Part shown: positions 47,844 to 61,810 of the stretch, one piece after another
Layout of the letters: each line of letters starts with the position of its first letter
Numbering within the stretch: position 1 is the first letter of the stretch
Source: Hypericum androsaemum
Taxonomy: Eukaryota > Streptophyta > Magnoliopsida > Malpighiales > Hypericaceae
Direction: 5' to 3'
Length of the DNA stretch: 64,000 nt
NCBI GenBank assembly: GCA_963995505.1
Contig: OZ023184.1
Span: 8,944,308 to 9,008,307 of the forward strand
Position numbers and translations under genes: made by a program
Notes under the pieces: generated by a model
Seen by the model: the letters and a program-made list of their open reading frames with translations, nothing else
What the model was told of the DNA's origin: nothing
Database searches by the model: none

Positions 47844-50495
47844 TCAACGGCCTTTCGGGTTCATGATCTGTGAGAACACGGCGCTTGGCGTCAACCCTTC
47901 CGAGTCTTCGCTCGCAAGGCTCCGGCCACCAATGCTCATGCTCATCCCGCTGCTCCTCGAATCTGTCGCGTTGCCATCGTAACCAGGAGATGCATCTAGG
48001 TCTTTCTTCCCTTTGGAAGACGTCAAGGGCTCTTCCTCATCGTTGATTCCACCAATACCCTTGCCGCTCTCCTCTGCACTTTCTTGTAGCTGCAAAGCGA
48101 ATTCTAAGTTCCACAGCACGTCCCCCATTGACGGCCTTTCAATGCCCTGATCAGAGACACACTTCATTGCAGTCTCGGCAAACTTCCTGAAGCATTCCGG
48201 AGCGATTTTTCCCTTCAGATAAGGGTCCATAATCTGGTCAAGAATGCCTTTCTTGTGGCAGTGAGGAGCCCATTCTGCCAAGCTTACTTGCTCCTTTGCC
48301 AATGTAGGGTTCAAGGCTGGTCGAGCACACAGGATCTCGAACAATACAACACCAAAGGAGTACACATCTGATTTGTCTGTCAGCTGCTGCCTCCTGAAGT
48401 ACTCCGGATCCAGATAACCAAAGCTACCCTTCACGACGGTGCTTACGTGAGTGTTGTCCAGTGTCGGACCCGTCTTTGACAAACCAAAATCTGAAACCTT
48501 TGCAACCCACTTCTCATCCAGCAGAATGTTAGTTGTCTTGACATCTCTGTGAATGATAGTGTGCTTAGCACCAGTATGAAGATAGTGTAAACCACGAGCA
48601 GCACCAATGCATATCTCCAGCCTTTGCTTCCATGGGAGGGGAGGCTTTTGGGTTTTGTAGAGATGCTCACGCAATGTTCCATATGCCATGTAGTCGTAAA
48701 CCAGGATCATCTCACAATTTTCTTCACAGTACCCAATCAAAGAAACAAGGTGGCGGTGTCGCAGCTTCGATAGCATCTCGATTTCAGTCTGAAATTCGTG
48801 CACGCCTTGCTCTGACAATGGATTGCCACGCTTGATGGCGACTGTAGTCGTTCCACCATCTACTTCTCCCTTGTAGACTTTACCAAAACCACCGACTCCC
48901 AGGAGAAGAGCCTCGTCAAAGTTTTTTGTGGCAGCCTTGATCTCCGCAAATGAGAAGTGGCGGCAAAGATTGGAAGGCAGTGAGGAAGCATAACTACCAG
49001 TAGTGTTGGTCTTGGCCGAACCAGCAGAGTGAGAATTTCCATACAGTGAAAGGGGAAGCCAACCAGATGGCCCATCACTTGAACTAGCCTCCTTCCCACG
49101 GCCACGCCGACGAGAAGCTGCAAAGACACAGAAACCTAGGACAAGGGCCAACACAATCCCACCGCTGACACCCCCAGCTATAATTCCTTTCTGGTTACTA
49201 GAGTGACCACGACGTACTGGCTCAGCCTCAGAGGAGCCTGTACCATCCTCCACAGAAAGAGGAGGAGGGTTGAGACCAGCAAGGTTCCCGTTGGTGTCAC
49301 TGACCTTGAAAATCTCCACTCCATTCAAGATTGCATCATAGAGTTGGGGTTTAAACTTTGTAGTTGGATGGAGAGCGACCCAAAGATCCTGCTGGGGGCC
49401 TCCGCTTGGAACGTTGACCACATAATCCTGATGCACAGGGATGAAGTTACCAGTGGCCAAAGCAATTACATCCAAACCAGCTTCCGCAGTCTGGTTAAAC
49501 AGATACACATCAAACACTCGCTGGTTGATCTTGAAGACCTCGGGGGTGACCTCGCAAAAGTGCAGCCTGACCAAGTAGTTGAACCCGGAGTCAACAGAGA
49601 ATATCCAAGTGAGATTATAGTTGATGTTGACAGTGGCATTCGGCCCCATGGATCGGAGAGTGGAGTACACATCCACGGGCGCAACATACGAAGGCGTCCC
49701 CTTAGGGTAGTTGATGGTGGTATTATCAGGGGCAGACTCCGTCACACCAAACGCCGCGCCATAGATGTACATCAGATCACTGGACCACGGCCTCAACATA
49801 CCGGTATCCCCCGACGGGGAAATGTCATTCCCCCCTACATTGATCCTATAAACACTCTCTAGGGCGGTCGAATTGTCAATGTAAAACGCGGAACCACTCG
49901 TGCCAACAACCAACAATGAACCATCAGTGCTGCTATACAGATCAGGCATGGAAACAATCTCAATGCCGTTAACAAAAGCATAGGAACCGTTACCCCCCGG
50001 GGCGAAGGTGAGATCGAAGCTCTGCCCGTCCACGTTGATGGAGTACTCCTTGACGATGAAGGCGTAGTTGAGGGCCTGCGCGGTCTGGGAGACGCTGAAG
50101 TTGCGGAGGAGCGAGAACCCCCCAGCGGAGACCGAGAAGAGGGCCGCGGAGGCGTTGAAGGCCGGGTACGCCGCCGGGTAGAAGTAGAGGCGGAGGAACT
50201 TCCGGCCGGGGGACACCGGGAAGGTGTAGGTGAAGTTGGACTTGAAGAAGCGGGCGCTCATGTAGGGAACCTGGGAGACGGAGGGGTCCTGGGAGGAGGC
50301 CTGGTCGGTGCCGGAGCTGGCGGAGGCGGAGAGGAACTTGGAGTCGACATCGGAGGTCCACCGGAGGCCGTCGCTGTCGGTGGCGTCGGAGGCGGCACCG
50401 CAGTTGAGGAGGATCTTGTCGTTGGGGACGTAATCGGCGGCGGAAGCCAGGGTTAGCAGCACCAGGAGGGGAATAATCACCTGCTTCGCTCCCAT
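47844..50495 (-). CDS. FER: Receptor-like kinase FERONIA (CrRLK1L family)
   Basis: Intronless, 883 residues, the usual CrRLK1L structure. A signal peptide (about 1-19) is followed by a double malectin-like ectodomain (about 24-400) with many N-glycosylation sites and the conserved EVPYM-type, YSSTDG and INYNLTWIFSVDSG blocks. One transmembrane span is at about 438-460. The juxtamembrane segment GWLPLSLYGNSHSAGSAKTN is diagnostic of FER and close relatives. In the Ser/Thr kinase domain (about 528-800), the P-loop is GVGGFGKV, the ATP lysine is in VAIK (K555), the catalytic loop is HRDVKTTNILL (D651), and DFG is at 669-671. It ends ASEDSEGLTPSAVFSQIMNP plus KGR as in FERONIA. FER perceives RALF peptides at the plasma membrane and controls cell-wall sensing, fertilisation and growth. 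All catalytic residues are present, so it should be active. Confidence 0.96.
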   Translation of the reverse strand: MGAKQVIIPLLVLLTLASAADYVPNDKILLNCGAASDATDSDGLRWTSDVDSKFLSASASSGTDQASSQDPSVSQVPYMSARFFKSNFTYTFPVSPGRKFLRLYFYPAAYPAFNASAALFSVSAGGFSLLRNFSVSQTAQALNYAFIVKEYSINVDGQSFDLTFAPGGNGSYAFVNGIEIVSMPDLYSSTDGSLLVVGTSGSAFYIDNSTALESVYRINVGGNDISPSGDTGMLRPWSSDLMYIYGAAFGVTESAPDNTTINYPKGTPSYVAPVDVYSTLRSMGPNATVNINYNLTWIFSVDSGFNYLVRLHFCEVTPEVFKINQRVFDVYLFNQTAEAGLDVIALATGNFIPVHQDYVVNVPSGGPQQDLWVALHPTTKFKPQLYDAILNGVEIFKVSDTNGNLAGLNPPPLSVEDGTGSSEAEPVRRGHSSNQKGIIAGGVSGGIVLALVLGFCVFAASRRRGRGKEASSSDGPSGWLPLSLYGNSHSAGSAKTNTTGSYASSLPSNLCRHFSFAEIKAATKNFDEALLLGVGGFGKVYKGEVDGGTTTVAIKRGNPLSEQGVHEFQTEIEMLSKLRHRHLVSLIGYCEENCEMILVYDYMAYGTLREHLYKTQKPPLPWKQRLEICIGAARGLHYLHTGAKHTIIHRDVKTTNILLDEKWVAKVSDFGLSKTGPTLDNTHVSTVVKGSFGYLDPEYFRRQQLTDKSDVYSFGVVLFEILCARPALNPTLAKEQVSLAEWAPHCHKKGILDQIMDPYLKGKIAPECFRKFAETAMKCVSDQGIERPSMGDVLWNLEFALQLQESAEESGKGIGGINDEEEPLTSSKGKKDLDASPGYDGNATDSRSSGMSMSIGGRSLASEDSEGLTPSAVFSQIMNPKGR

Positions 50496-51300
50496 GTTGA
50501 CAAAAATGAGCTCTTTTTTTAATTCTAGTAAAGTAATTTTATTAAATTTACTCGAGGGAGACAGAGAGAAGGAGAGAGATTAGCTCAAGACATTCTCCTC
50601 TTTGTTTTTTTCTCTAGTCCGAAAGAGCGGAGAGGAACTAACAGTCGAATCGGAGTGCGTTTGTAGTTGGTTAGTGAAGGAAGAGGGAAGAAGCTCCAGA
50701 AAGAAGTATGTATTTCCTTTTCTTTTCTATCCCTGCTTCTCCAATTATTATTATTATTAATCTTTTATCACTTCCTTTTCCCCGCGCTTATTTTAGTGAG
50801 TCAACCGAAATCCAGCTGCAATTTGTGTTGGAAGTTACCGGGATGCCCTTGAGAGAAGGCTGTTCGGAGGTGGGTGGTGGGGCCCGGCCCGAACGATAAT
50901 TATGATTTATTTATTTATTTATTACTCGATTTTCCGCCTTCTTCCGTGTTTCTGGTTCAGACAAATATATAACTACAACAATACAACTAGAAAGTTATTC
51001 TAGGTTTAGTTCGTATCAAATATTTGTTGAATTTTTTTTATCACTTTTTAAAAATGTTGACATTGGAAATTTAGAATAGTTGATCCCGTAGATAACAGAA
51101 TACCGGACAAAGATCTACTTTGAGCTTGCTATGAATCAAACAAATTGAGGTGTAATAAATATTACAGGATATATTATTGGATGACAGGTAGTCAGTCCTA
51201 TAGCGATGGGAACCGCGTCAGACAAAGTGTATACCTAAACGCGTTCGTATTATAATGCTCTTTACGCTGTCGTTCTATGTAATTCCATTTTCTCGTTGGT
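50496..51300 (-). promoter_or_regulatory. 5' leader and proximal promoter region of FER
   Basis: Upstream of the minus-strand FER start. It has a GA-rich stretch on plus (GAGACAGAGAGAAGGAGAGA at about 50556-50577) and TTTATTTATTTATTTATTAC at 50905-50924. No clear TATA box was assigned. It ends at the hAT MITE. Confidence 0.4.
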
Positions 51301-51308
51301 GTTACGGC

Positions 51309-51865
51309 TAGAGGTGAGCAAATAGTCCAAACTGGATCAAACTAAAAGACCGAAAATTATTTTAAGAAAAAAATGAGGTCCGAATCAAACCATTTATTTA
51401 TTGGTTCTGGACCAGAACTGAACTAATTTTTTTGGTTTGATTCGGTTCAGATCTGAAAGATCCACAATTTGATAAAATAAAAAAGGGCAATTATAAATTT
51501 GAGAAGGGTGACGAGAGACGACAAAGAGCTGCAAGCTAGGGTGTAAAACAACGACAGATGGTAAAGATATCAATAGGAGAGATGGCAATCAAGATTTGAC
51601 ATTTAAAGTTGTCGTAAATGGATGTTGAAAATTGTAAATTGGTTGTTAATGCACACATAAACTTCTTTTTTCCTTGTATAAAAAATTATGGTTTGGTCTG
51701 ATTCTTCATGGTTCTTTTCAGATAGATCCGAACCAAATCCAAGAACTATTTTTTGAACAAATAAAGAACCGATCTGAACTAATTAATTTTGAATCTGGTT
51801 CTGGATTAGATTTTTTAATTTTGATCGGATCAATTCTGTGGTTTTTGGTTTTTTGCTCACCCTTA
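51309..51865. mobile_element. hAT-type MITE upstream of FER
   Basis: 557 bp. The left end is TAGAGGTGAGCAAA; the reverse complement of the right end is TAAGGGTGAGCAAA. Flanks are GTTACGGC (51301-51308) and GTTATGGC (51866-51873), an 8-bp duplication with one mismatch. Sub-terminal regions are imperfect inverted copies with GGTTCTGGA / TCCGAACC-like motifs. No transposase. It sits about 0.8 kb upstream of the FER start codon. Confidence 0.85.
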
Positions 51866-52521
51866 GTTATGGCCAATGGGATGTATTCACATTAGTTAAT
51901 GAGCTATTGAGCCCAGATCCTGCCCAGAACATCAGGCCCACTAAGAGTCATTTTCCATCTAACGGCCCATTACAGGATACGAAACCCATTGGAACGGACC
52001 GATCAAGTCGTCTTCAACTGTCCATCTCAGTCTTCTTTATACATGCAGGTAAGGTATTCCATGACTCCATATACGAAGAAATTATACGCCGAATATGAGA
52101 ACTCGATATATATTCCAAAATCCCTGTGAAAATGCCCAAAAATACCTAAATTCTAATAACAGGAGGTAAATACTTGTGAACCAAATAAACATAAAAAAAT
52201 AAAAAATAAAAATGGAGTAAATCAAATACTAGAAGACACTTGGAACAACTTAGATACCATTATTATGATGTGATTCGTGATTCGACTTTTCAAAAATTTG
52301 ATTTGATTCGTTAAAAAATTGATTCGTCAAAAATTCGATACAACTTTTCCGGAGACGAATTGAATAATGTTCAAGATTTATAAAATTCGTCGAACCGGCG
52401 AATTCAATTCTAGTCTGTCTATAATATGTAAAAAATAGCTATTTAAATACTATAAATACCTCCTTCCATTATTCAAAATTTACAATCCCATCTTAATTCT
52501 TACTTAATTCTATTGATAATT

Positions 52522-52581
52522 TAATATATATATATATATTATATATATACATTATATATATATATTATATATGTATGTATG

Positions 52582-52612
<31 letters not shown>

Positions 52613-52644
52613 GTATATATATATATATATGTATGTATGTATGT
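52522..52644. repeat. Compound TA / GTAT microsatellite
   Basis: Alternating blocks of (TA)n and (GTAT)n, the latter pattern repeated three times with growing GTAT runs. Confidence 0.95.
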
Positions 52645-53152
52645 CTCAAAGTTTACTAATTAGCTATACTAGTCATGATCATATTATTAGTCAAATTATT
52701 ATTTAATTATATCATCATGTAGAGCAAACAAGACATTAATGTTCAAGATATGCAACTCGAGAGGTCACATTGATGTCCAATATACGCAACTCATAAATTT
52801 CACTATTAGACAATTTGACAATGTTAAAAAAGTTACTAGGCGAGAAGGGGATATTGAAAATTATGCTTAGATAATAGTAACAAATTATGCAACTAACGTA
52901 ATTTTTATCCTAATCTACATAACTTTGGGTTAGTCCAAACACCAAACGTCAATTCATTCAGTTTCAAAATGCAAGATATAAAAATTTCTATCTTGTTTTA
53001 GGATTGAAAGCTTTATTTTTACCATTCTATAAATCAAAAAATTGTGGTTTGTCTAAGTTCAATTTAAGATGTCAATTCATTTAAAAATTTATTAAGCAAC
53101 AATTGAAATACGATGAATAAAATAAATACAAACGTTTCTTGTAATGTTATAG

Positions 53153-53206
53153 TAGTATAAATCATGACCCTGATGGCTTAGACAACAGAGATCATGGTTT
53201 ATACTA
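53153..53206. repeat. Short inverted repeat (hairpin)
   Basis: TAGTATAAATCATGA (53153-53167) pairs with TCATGGTTTATACTA (53192-53206) with one G-T type mismatch, leaving a 24-nt loop. Function unknown. Confidence 0.7.
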
Positions 53207-53614
53207 CAATTGAAACTTATTAAACAACAATTGAAACTTCTTTTGATGAATTTGAATTCGTTCGAATTCGAACAATGTCAGAGATTTATATATTAGAATG
53301 CAAGCTAATGGCTGTGTAATTTGAAAGAGATTTCAAATTTGAATTTCCTAAAATACAATTATATAAAAATTTAATTGAGAAAACTTTTATTTGTTCTACT
53401 TTAACTCAAAATCGAATTATGAATAGATATTGAAGCAAGACCTGACTTGCAAGCCCAACCACCAATTCCTTAAAACGATATGTTGTTGGAATGTGACCTC
53501 GTGCATATCTTGCTTATTTTCACATGCTCCAACTGCAACTTAGATTTGCGTATACTCGAAATAGCAGTGGCAAACTTACTTGCGGCCTTTGGAAGACATA
53601 CAAAAATACGTTTG

Positions 53615-53656
53615 TATATTTTTTGGTGAGCCGGGTATATTTTTTGGTGAGCCGGG
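53615..53656. repeat. 21-bp tandem duplication
   Basis: TATATTTTTTGGTGAGCCGG plus G is present twice in direct succession, in non-coding DNA about 250 bp before the mannanase gene. Confidence 0.85.
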
Positions 53657-53910
53657 TATAGTTCGATATCTTTTACATTCATAAGACTTGAATCAAGACT
53701 CTTTTAAGTATAAGTTTTTTACTACTTAGACCAACTCTGGTTAGTGAAATAGGTGTACATGCGTTTGTAGAGCAATCAAGATATCCTCTTCAACACTCTT
53801 CTTCTGTTTCACTTTTGCCTACCACCCTTCCATACAAAGCACTCGAGACAAAATATAAAACTGCTTGTAAGACAGGAGGATCCCAAGGAGGCAGCCATCT
53901 GAATGCCACC

Positions 53911-55799
53911 ATGGCTGTCCAAAGCACTCGTTCCGGTGCTCGTTTAACGATTGCATTCGCCATCTTCGTCGCTCTCTCGAACAGTTCGCACGCCAGCGAT
54001 GGTGCTGGCATTGAAACCACTGGGAATGAAGAGCTTCTAGCGACATTCGAGGGGCCGGATTATGTTCAGCCCCTGCAGTCTGCAACTCAACGGTAGTTAT
54101 CTGACCACTGTTCCATTGGCATGTAATGTATCTGTATGAAGCACAGCTGACACTTTTTATGCTCGTGCCTGTGTCTAGAGCTTGTGATGTGAATGCGGTG
54201 GACGCCAACGCGGATGATGAGTGGGAGATGGTGGGAAAGAAAGGGAACCAGTTTGTGGTAAACGGGCAGCCATTCTACGTCAATGGCTTTAACACGTACT
54301 GGCTGATGGTACTTGCCGCGGATCAGTCGACCAGGGGCAAGGTCTCGGAGGTCTTCAAGCAAGCGTCCTCCGTCGGTCTGACTGTTTGCAGGACTTGGGC
54401 CTTCAATGATGGGCAGTGGCGTGCGCTGCAGAAGTCTCCAGGCATTTACGACGAGGATGTCTTCCAGGTAGGTGGTTCCTCCTGAGGGTAGAAACAAGTT
54501 GTAAGAAGGAAAGATGCCATTTGTTTTTCATTGGTGTTTCTCATGCAGGCGCTGGATTTTGTGGTGAGTGAAGCAAAGAAGTACAAGATCAGGCTCATCC
54601 TGTCGTTGATCAACAACTGGGATGCGTACGGAGGCAAACCGCAGTATGTCAGTTGGGGAAAAGCTGCTGGCCTCAACGTGACATCCGACGACGACTTCTT
54701 CTCCCACCCGGCTCTCAGAAGTTATTACAAGGCTCACGCTAAGGCAGGTTTTGTGACTTCATCATCTCATTGTCTGTCTGCAGTTTCAGTCACACAACTA
54801 ATATGAGCATTTATTTGCCTTTGTGGCCCTCTCTGTAGACGGTACTCAACAGAGTTAACACAATCACAAATGTTACTTACAAGGAAGATCCAACGATATT
54901 TGCCTGGGAATTGATGAACGAACCACGCTGCACCAGCGATCCCACGGGTGATAAGTTGCAGGTTTGTTTCGATCGAGCACCGTCACATTATCTTGCCATT
55001 TCTGCTGGCATTGCCTCAAAAGAACTGATGCTTTGGCCTGTCAAACAACAGTCATGGGTGCAAGAAATGGCCTTGTACGTGAAGGGCATGGATCCGAAGC
55101 ACTTGTTGGAGATTGGATTAGAAGGTTTCTATGGTCCCTCAACCCCCAACAGAGATCAGTTCAACCCGAATTCATACGCCACGCAAGTCGGAACTGATTT
55201 CATAAGGAACCATCAGATTCTTGGGGTTGACTTTGCTTCTGTGCACATATATGCCGACTCGTGGTAAGCATTCATGTGCTCTACTTTCCAATGCATTAGC
55301 CTTGCTTGCTACACTTACTAAACAAAGTTTAATATGTAAAACACTGCACCACTTATGTGGATGAAGGATTTCCCAAACGATCTCCGACAGTCATATCCAA
55401 TTCACCAAATCATGGATGGAAGCACACATAGAGGATGCAGAGAAGTACCTGGGCATGCCGGTCCTCTTCTCTGAGTTCGGTGTATCTGCAAAAGACCCTG
55501 GCTACAATTCATCATTCCGCGACACGCTTATAAACACCGTGTACAAGACTCTGCTGAACTCCACCAAGAGAGGAGGGAGCGGTGCCGGGAGTCTTCTGTG
55601 GCAGCTGTTCCCTGAAGGCACAGGCTACATGGACGATGGATATGCGATTGTTCTGTCGAAATCTCCTTCGACAGCCAACATCATTTCGCTCCACTCTACG
55701 CGGATCGCAATTTTCAACTCTGTCTGTTCTTGTAAGTGCAAATGGGGATGCAAAAAGAATAACGCAGTGGACAAGTTGATATCCCATGACGAATTGTAA
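53911..55799 (+). CDS. MAN6: Mannan endo-1,4-beta-mannosidase (GH5), MAN6-like
   Basis: Six exons: 53911-54092, 54179-54467, 54549-54743, 54839-54961, 55052-55263, 55367-55799; 477 residues. It is a secreted hydrolase cutting beta-1,4 links in cell-wall mannans. An N-terminal signal or anchor segment ([17 protein letters not shown], about 12-28) is followed by the GH5 fold: [30 protein letters not shown], acid/base Glu in WELMNEPR (E250), nucleophile Glu in LFSEFG (E370), and LLWQLFPEG. The C-terminus has a Cys-rich tail ([15 protein letters not shown]) outside the catalytic domain. Intron 3 starts with GC (AAG/GCAGGT). Its neighbour STN8 is convergent; the same pair (AT5G01930/AT5G01920) is adjacent in Arabidopsis as I remember it, which supports the MAN6 name. 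Start chosen for its CACCATGG context and signal peptide. Confidence 0.9.
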
Positions 55800-56356
55800 A
55801 TGCGAACAAGAAAACTCCCGTTCCTGTTATAACATTATTATACAACTGCTAGCGCCTGCAACTGTACCTGGAATACATAAATTGAACATCATAATGGAAA
55901 CTACATAACAGCAAAGAGATTGTCTTTCTCGGACTAGCCGTTAGCAAATGAAAGATTCCGCAAGGCACAGTCTCTCCATGGCCTCATCGCTACAAAGAGC
56001 TGCGGGTTTTGTCACTGAGCCTGAATTGCTTCATCATTTGTCTTCTGAGATTACCATGGAAAACAACTAGGCAAAGTATATCCGATGGCTCAAGTATGGC
56101 CAATGGCATAGAATGCGAATCAGAAAGTCCAATGAGGACTGCCCAACTTCACAAAACGAAAAAGAATGATCAAAAGTGTTGACCCTCTCGATTTCGCAAG
56201 GTAGATAGATGGTTTCTCCATTGGCGGACCTGCTGAGCCCGACTGCGATGCTATAGCGCCCCACAGAGCTATGGCCCTCATCCTAGGAACTGTATGAGCA
56301 AATAAGAGGGAGTTGACACATACTAGGTGGTGGGTATCAACACGTGATGAGGAGTA

Positions 56357-58359
56357 TTATTTTCTCAAGGTCAACTTAGAAAGAACAGCAGCTGCCTGAT
56401 CACCACCCAATAAAAAGTAGGGATGCCTGAGAGCAGAAGCGGCAGATAAACGTCCTCGTCTAAGGTAGCCTCTTTCCGAAATTAGCTTTGTAGCTAGATC
56501 CCACCCTCTACCAGAGTCGAGGTCAAGAATTCTCAAGTCAGGCCTCAACCGAGTGATCTCCCTCCATCTATTCAAGTCATATCTTGCAGTCTTGATCTCA
56601 GCATTGAAATTCTTTAGACCCGACGAGGACCTCATGCTTGGTATGGCCATTTGCAAGAGCACAATCCCAGCTGAGTACATGTCGAAAAGATCGGGACTGT
56701 TGAGCTGCACCAGCAAAGCACATTCAAAGATAATCTTCGCGTTCAGAAAGACTCGAGTATTTCAGGGCTAAAAACTACAGAGCTTCTATTATATCATCTC
56801 CCAGTCAAAGAAACAATTTGGAGCAACAAGAACAGGAATGACCATTTACCTGCCATATTACTGGAGAAAGAAGGGCAGCAATTGGCTCGGGAGGAGGATT
56901 CGGCGTTTCCTCTGGGAGGACGTAAAGTTCAGGTGGGCAATAGTCAGGGTCCAGCAAAGCACGGTCAGGCACATAATTCTTGCCGATCCTGAGGTCTGTT
57001 GCAGCACCAAAGTCTATCAGCTTTATCTGCCCCTTCTTTGTAACCACAAGGTTGGATGGCTTTACATCCCGGTGAACAATTCCTGTGTCGTGGATTTTCT
57101 TAAGCGAGGTAACAATTTGGCGCATTATCTGCTTGATGATCAGCGCATTCCGGTTAACAGAATCCGCTCCTTGCAAGACACGTCCAAACATCTTGGTCTC
57201 CAGATTGACAGGAAAGTTTCGGTCTTTGATGTAATCTTCAAGAGTTCGATCCCCCTGGCACATTAGATGCCCCACAATTAGTTCATGTCAGGATGTCCGA
57301 GAGAGTCCCAAGTTCATTAGGACAAATGAACCATCATGATTCTATCATTAAACAGCTCACACTGATAACCAGTGGCACGTCTCGGCAAGTTAGGCAGCAA
57401 ATTGAAGGAGGTCGGCTTACCTCGAACTTCCAAACAAGCCATCTCCCACCCTTGGTGAACTGGGAACTAGTTTTCTCGGCGACGAAGCTTCCGAGAAATT
57501 CGGCACATGTTTCAGGAGCTGCTCTTGAGAGCCTGTAATTGAACCACTCCTCATATTCGCCACATTCTTCAGCTCCTCGCACCCCAATTTTCACCTGCAG
57601 GGCCCCATACGAAACAGTGGCATTAGTCAGACATCACAATACATCTGCAAGCGAAGGACAAATGACATGCTATAGTCTCCATATCCAACCTGCCACGGAA
57701 TCAAACCATCACCTTAAGACAAAACGTTATGTGAAAATTCCACATTTATAAACAAGACTCATAACCGGCTTTGTACATCAAAGAATAGTTATACATACCT
57801 TCTTAAGAATAACCTTCTCTTTGTACATCCCATCGTACTCCAATGATCTACCGCGTGCGCGTCCTCTCTTCTCCACCCTCTCCTCCACGTTCACATTCTT
57901 CGGGACGACCACCCCGGAGTAAACGACACCAAACGACCCTTCACCCAATTTGTCACCAACCAGGAAGTCACCCATCTTCAAGCTCCTCCTGCCACTCAAG
58001 CTGTCCAGCCCGAGCTGGATAGGGGCCAGAAGGTAGGCATCAATGGCACCCACCAAAACACCAGGCCTGGCAGTCAGATAAACCCAAGTGAGCCCGGCAA
58101 AAGCCACGAAACCCCACCTCTGCGTCTCCGACAAGTCAGACGCTGCCTTCTGGAACTGCATCAGCCCGGACTGGAACACAGAGAACTGGTCCAACCGAAG
58201 GGTGTCGTGCAATATGTCGTCAGGAATGTTGCCAAACAACGCATTGCACCTGCCGCCGCAGCTCCTGAGATGGAAGCGGTGGGGAGAATTGGACTTGAAG
58301 CACATGATCTTGGGATTCAGGTGAAGTGCTGCTGCAACTGGAGGCACAAGTGAAGCCAT
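56357..58359 (-). CDS. STN8: Chloroplast thylakoid protein kinase STN8
   Basis: Four exons on minus: 58359-57799, 57594-57421, 57254-56850, 56704-56357; 495 residues, the same length as Arabidopsis STN8. A chloroplast transit peptide (about 1-40, Ser/Arg/His rich, no acidic residues before about 47) is followed by a hydrophobic segment (WGFVAFAGLTWVYL, about 82-95), then a Ser/Thr kinase: P-loop GEGSFGVV, lysine in VILKK, catalytic HRDVKPSNLV (D308), DFGAATDLRIG (D326). Family-specific blocks are TARPGVLVGAIDAYLLAPIQ, RAAPETCAEFLGSF and DPDYCPPELYVLPEETP. STN8 phosphorylates photosystem II core proteins (D1, D2, CP43) in high light and aids PSII repair. STN7, its paralogue for state transitions, lacks these blocks. 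All key residues are present. Confidence 0.95.
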
Positions 58360-58808
58360 TGCTGCTGTTTGAAGCTGCTCTTGCTCTTTGTTAAATTGTA
58401 GCGTCAGCGCTGGCTGTAGCCTATACTATAGAGGCGATACAATTCTTTTATCCACAATCGGGAAGAGATACGTGGACAAACACAGCCCAACAAGCCCGTG
58501 GAAATATTTTGGCATCCGATATTTTGGTAAAATACTTGAATTTAATTAAAAGACATCTTGGGTGTGAAAACAAATATCTTACCCCCAAAAAAACATTACA
58601 TCAAATTGAGGCCTCTAAGTCGAAGGAACGAGCAATATAAACTTTTATCCATTAACACAACAGAGAACAGAGCCATTGGGAAACATGAAAGATAACATCA
58701 GAGAGGGGTACGTGAATCATTTGAAAGTCTTAGTTAGTAACACGAGGTACATAGCCAAATAATTGCTTTCACAACCCCCGATTCCTACAATCTAAGAGGA
58801 GGATGAAG

Positions 58809-60833
<2,025 letters not shown>

Positions 60834-60858
60834 ATTGCAAGTGATGAAAGGAAGCCAA

Positions 60859-61704
60859 CTGCAGATGACTGAGTATGAATGGCAGAAGCCAACTGCAGAT
60901 GGCCAGCAATAAATAACAGCTACAAGGCGAGCTGCTGGAAGGAAGGCGATAGGAGAAGAGCAGAGGGGTTGCGGTCGACGGCCTTGGCCAAAAGGAAGTC
61001 AACAAAGAGAAAGGAGGAGCCTAGGAACTTGGGGAGCTGGCAGAAGAGAATCCAGAAGAAGACGCAGGTCTTGTTTCCCGAGTAGCAGGAAACGGTGGAT
61101 GATCCAGTGGTTGTTGAATTCATCAAGGGCAGTCCTTCAAATCTGCAATTGTGCACACATTACAACATTCATTAACATAAAAAACGTACCCTTTCACGCA
61201 CCTCCTAAAAATATCTTAAAAAGAAACTCCCACATTCGCAACTCATTTATCAAAAAATTGGTATTCTTCTACGGAGTTGAAAAAGGGTATTGCAACAAGA
61301 TTATTAATATTTTTTTTCTTACAAATCTAAATGAGGAAGAGGAACATCGCTAATTGAATCAGATGAAATCATAACAAAACTCGCATCGGCATTCAATCGC
61401 AACTCAAAATTACAAAATTTATCCCCTTGTTCGTAAATACAATCAAACAGGGAATCGAAAACGATAAAAACAAAATTCATCTTTCTTCCGAAATTGCAAC
61501 CCTACACGAGGGAAATCAACTAATCGAATCGGAGCAAAGCAAAGCAAAACACCGGCATTCAATCGCACATGAAGGGGAACGGGAAAACCCTAAAACGGGG
61601 ATAGAGCAATTACGAGGTAGAAACTCCGTACCAGGTGACAACGCATTAGGACAAAGGAAGAGAGGAATAAAGGACATAGAAATAGGGAAGAAGAAGAAGA
61701 GTAC
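60859..61704 (-). other. Possible 5'-UTR intron of S6K
   Basis: Minus-strand donor CCAAG/GTACTC (61704) and acceptor TCATCTGCAG (just before 60858) would remove about 846 bp, joining a GC-rich first leader exon near 61705-61810 to the coding exon. Predicted by splice signals only; other acceptors are possible. Short open frames in this interval have no recognisable product. Confidence 0.4.
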
Positions 61705-61810
61705 CTTGGGGGGTTGGAGATTAACGCAGGGACAGGCCAACTTGAAAAGGGAAGACGATGGGAAGGAAGGAAGGAAGGAAGGAAGCCTAACACGGGACGG
61801 ACGTAGGTAG

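Larger units (their letters stand above)
51874..53790. other. AT-rich intergenic region between FER and MAN6
   Basis: About 1.9 kb with no recognisable gene. It holds a TA/GTAT microsatellite (52522-52644), a small hairpin (53153-53206) and a 21-bp tandem duplication (53615-53656). Confidence 0.6.

Noticed and set aside
49203..49862. 219-codon open frame on the plus strand
   Set aside because: Antisense to the FERONIA coding sequence; GC-rich coding DNA leaves the opposite frame open by chance. No family resemblance.
56067..56264. 65-codon minus-strand frame after STN8
   Set aside because: Lies in the probable STN8 3' untranslated region; no homology recognised and STN8 already ends correctly at 56357.
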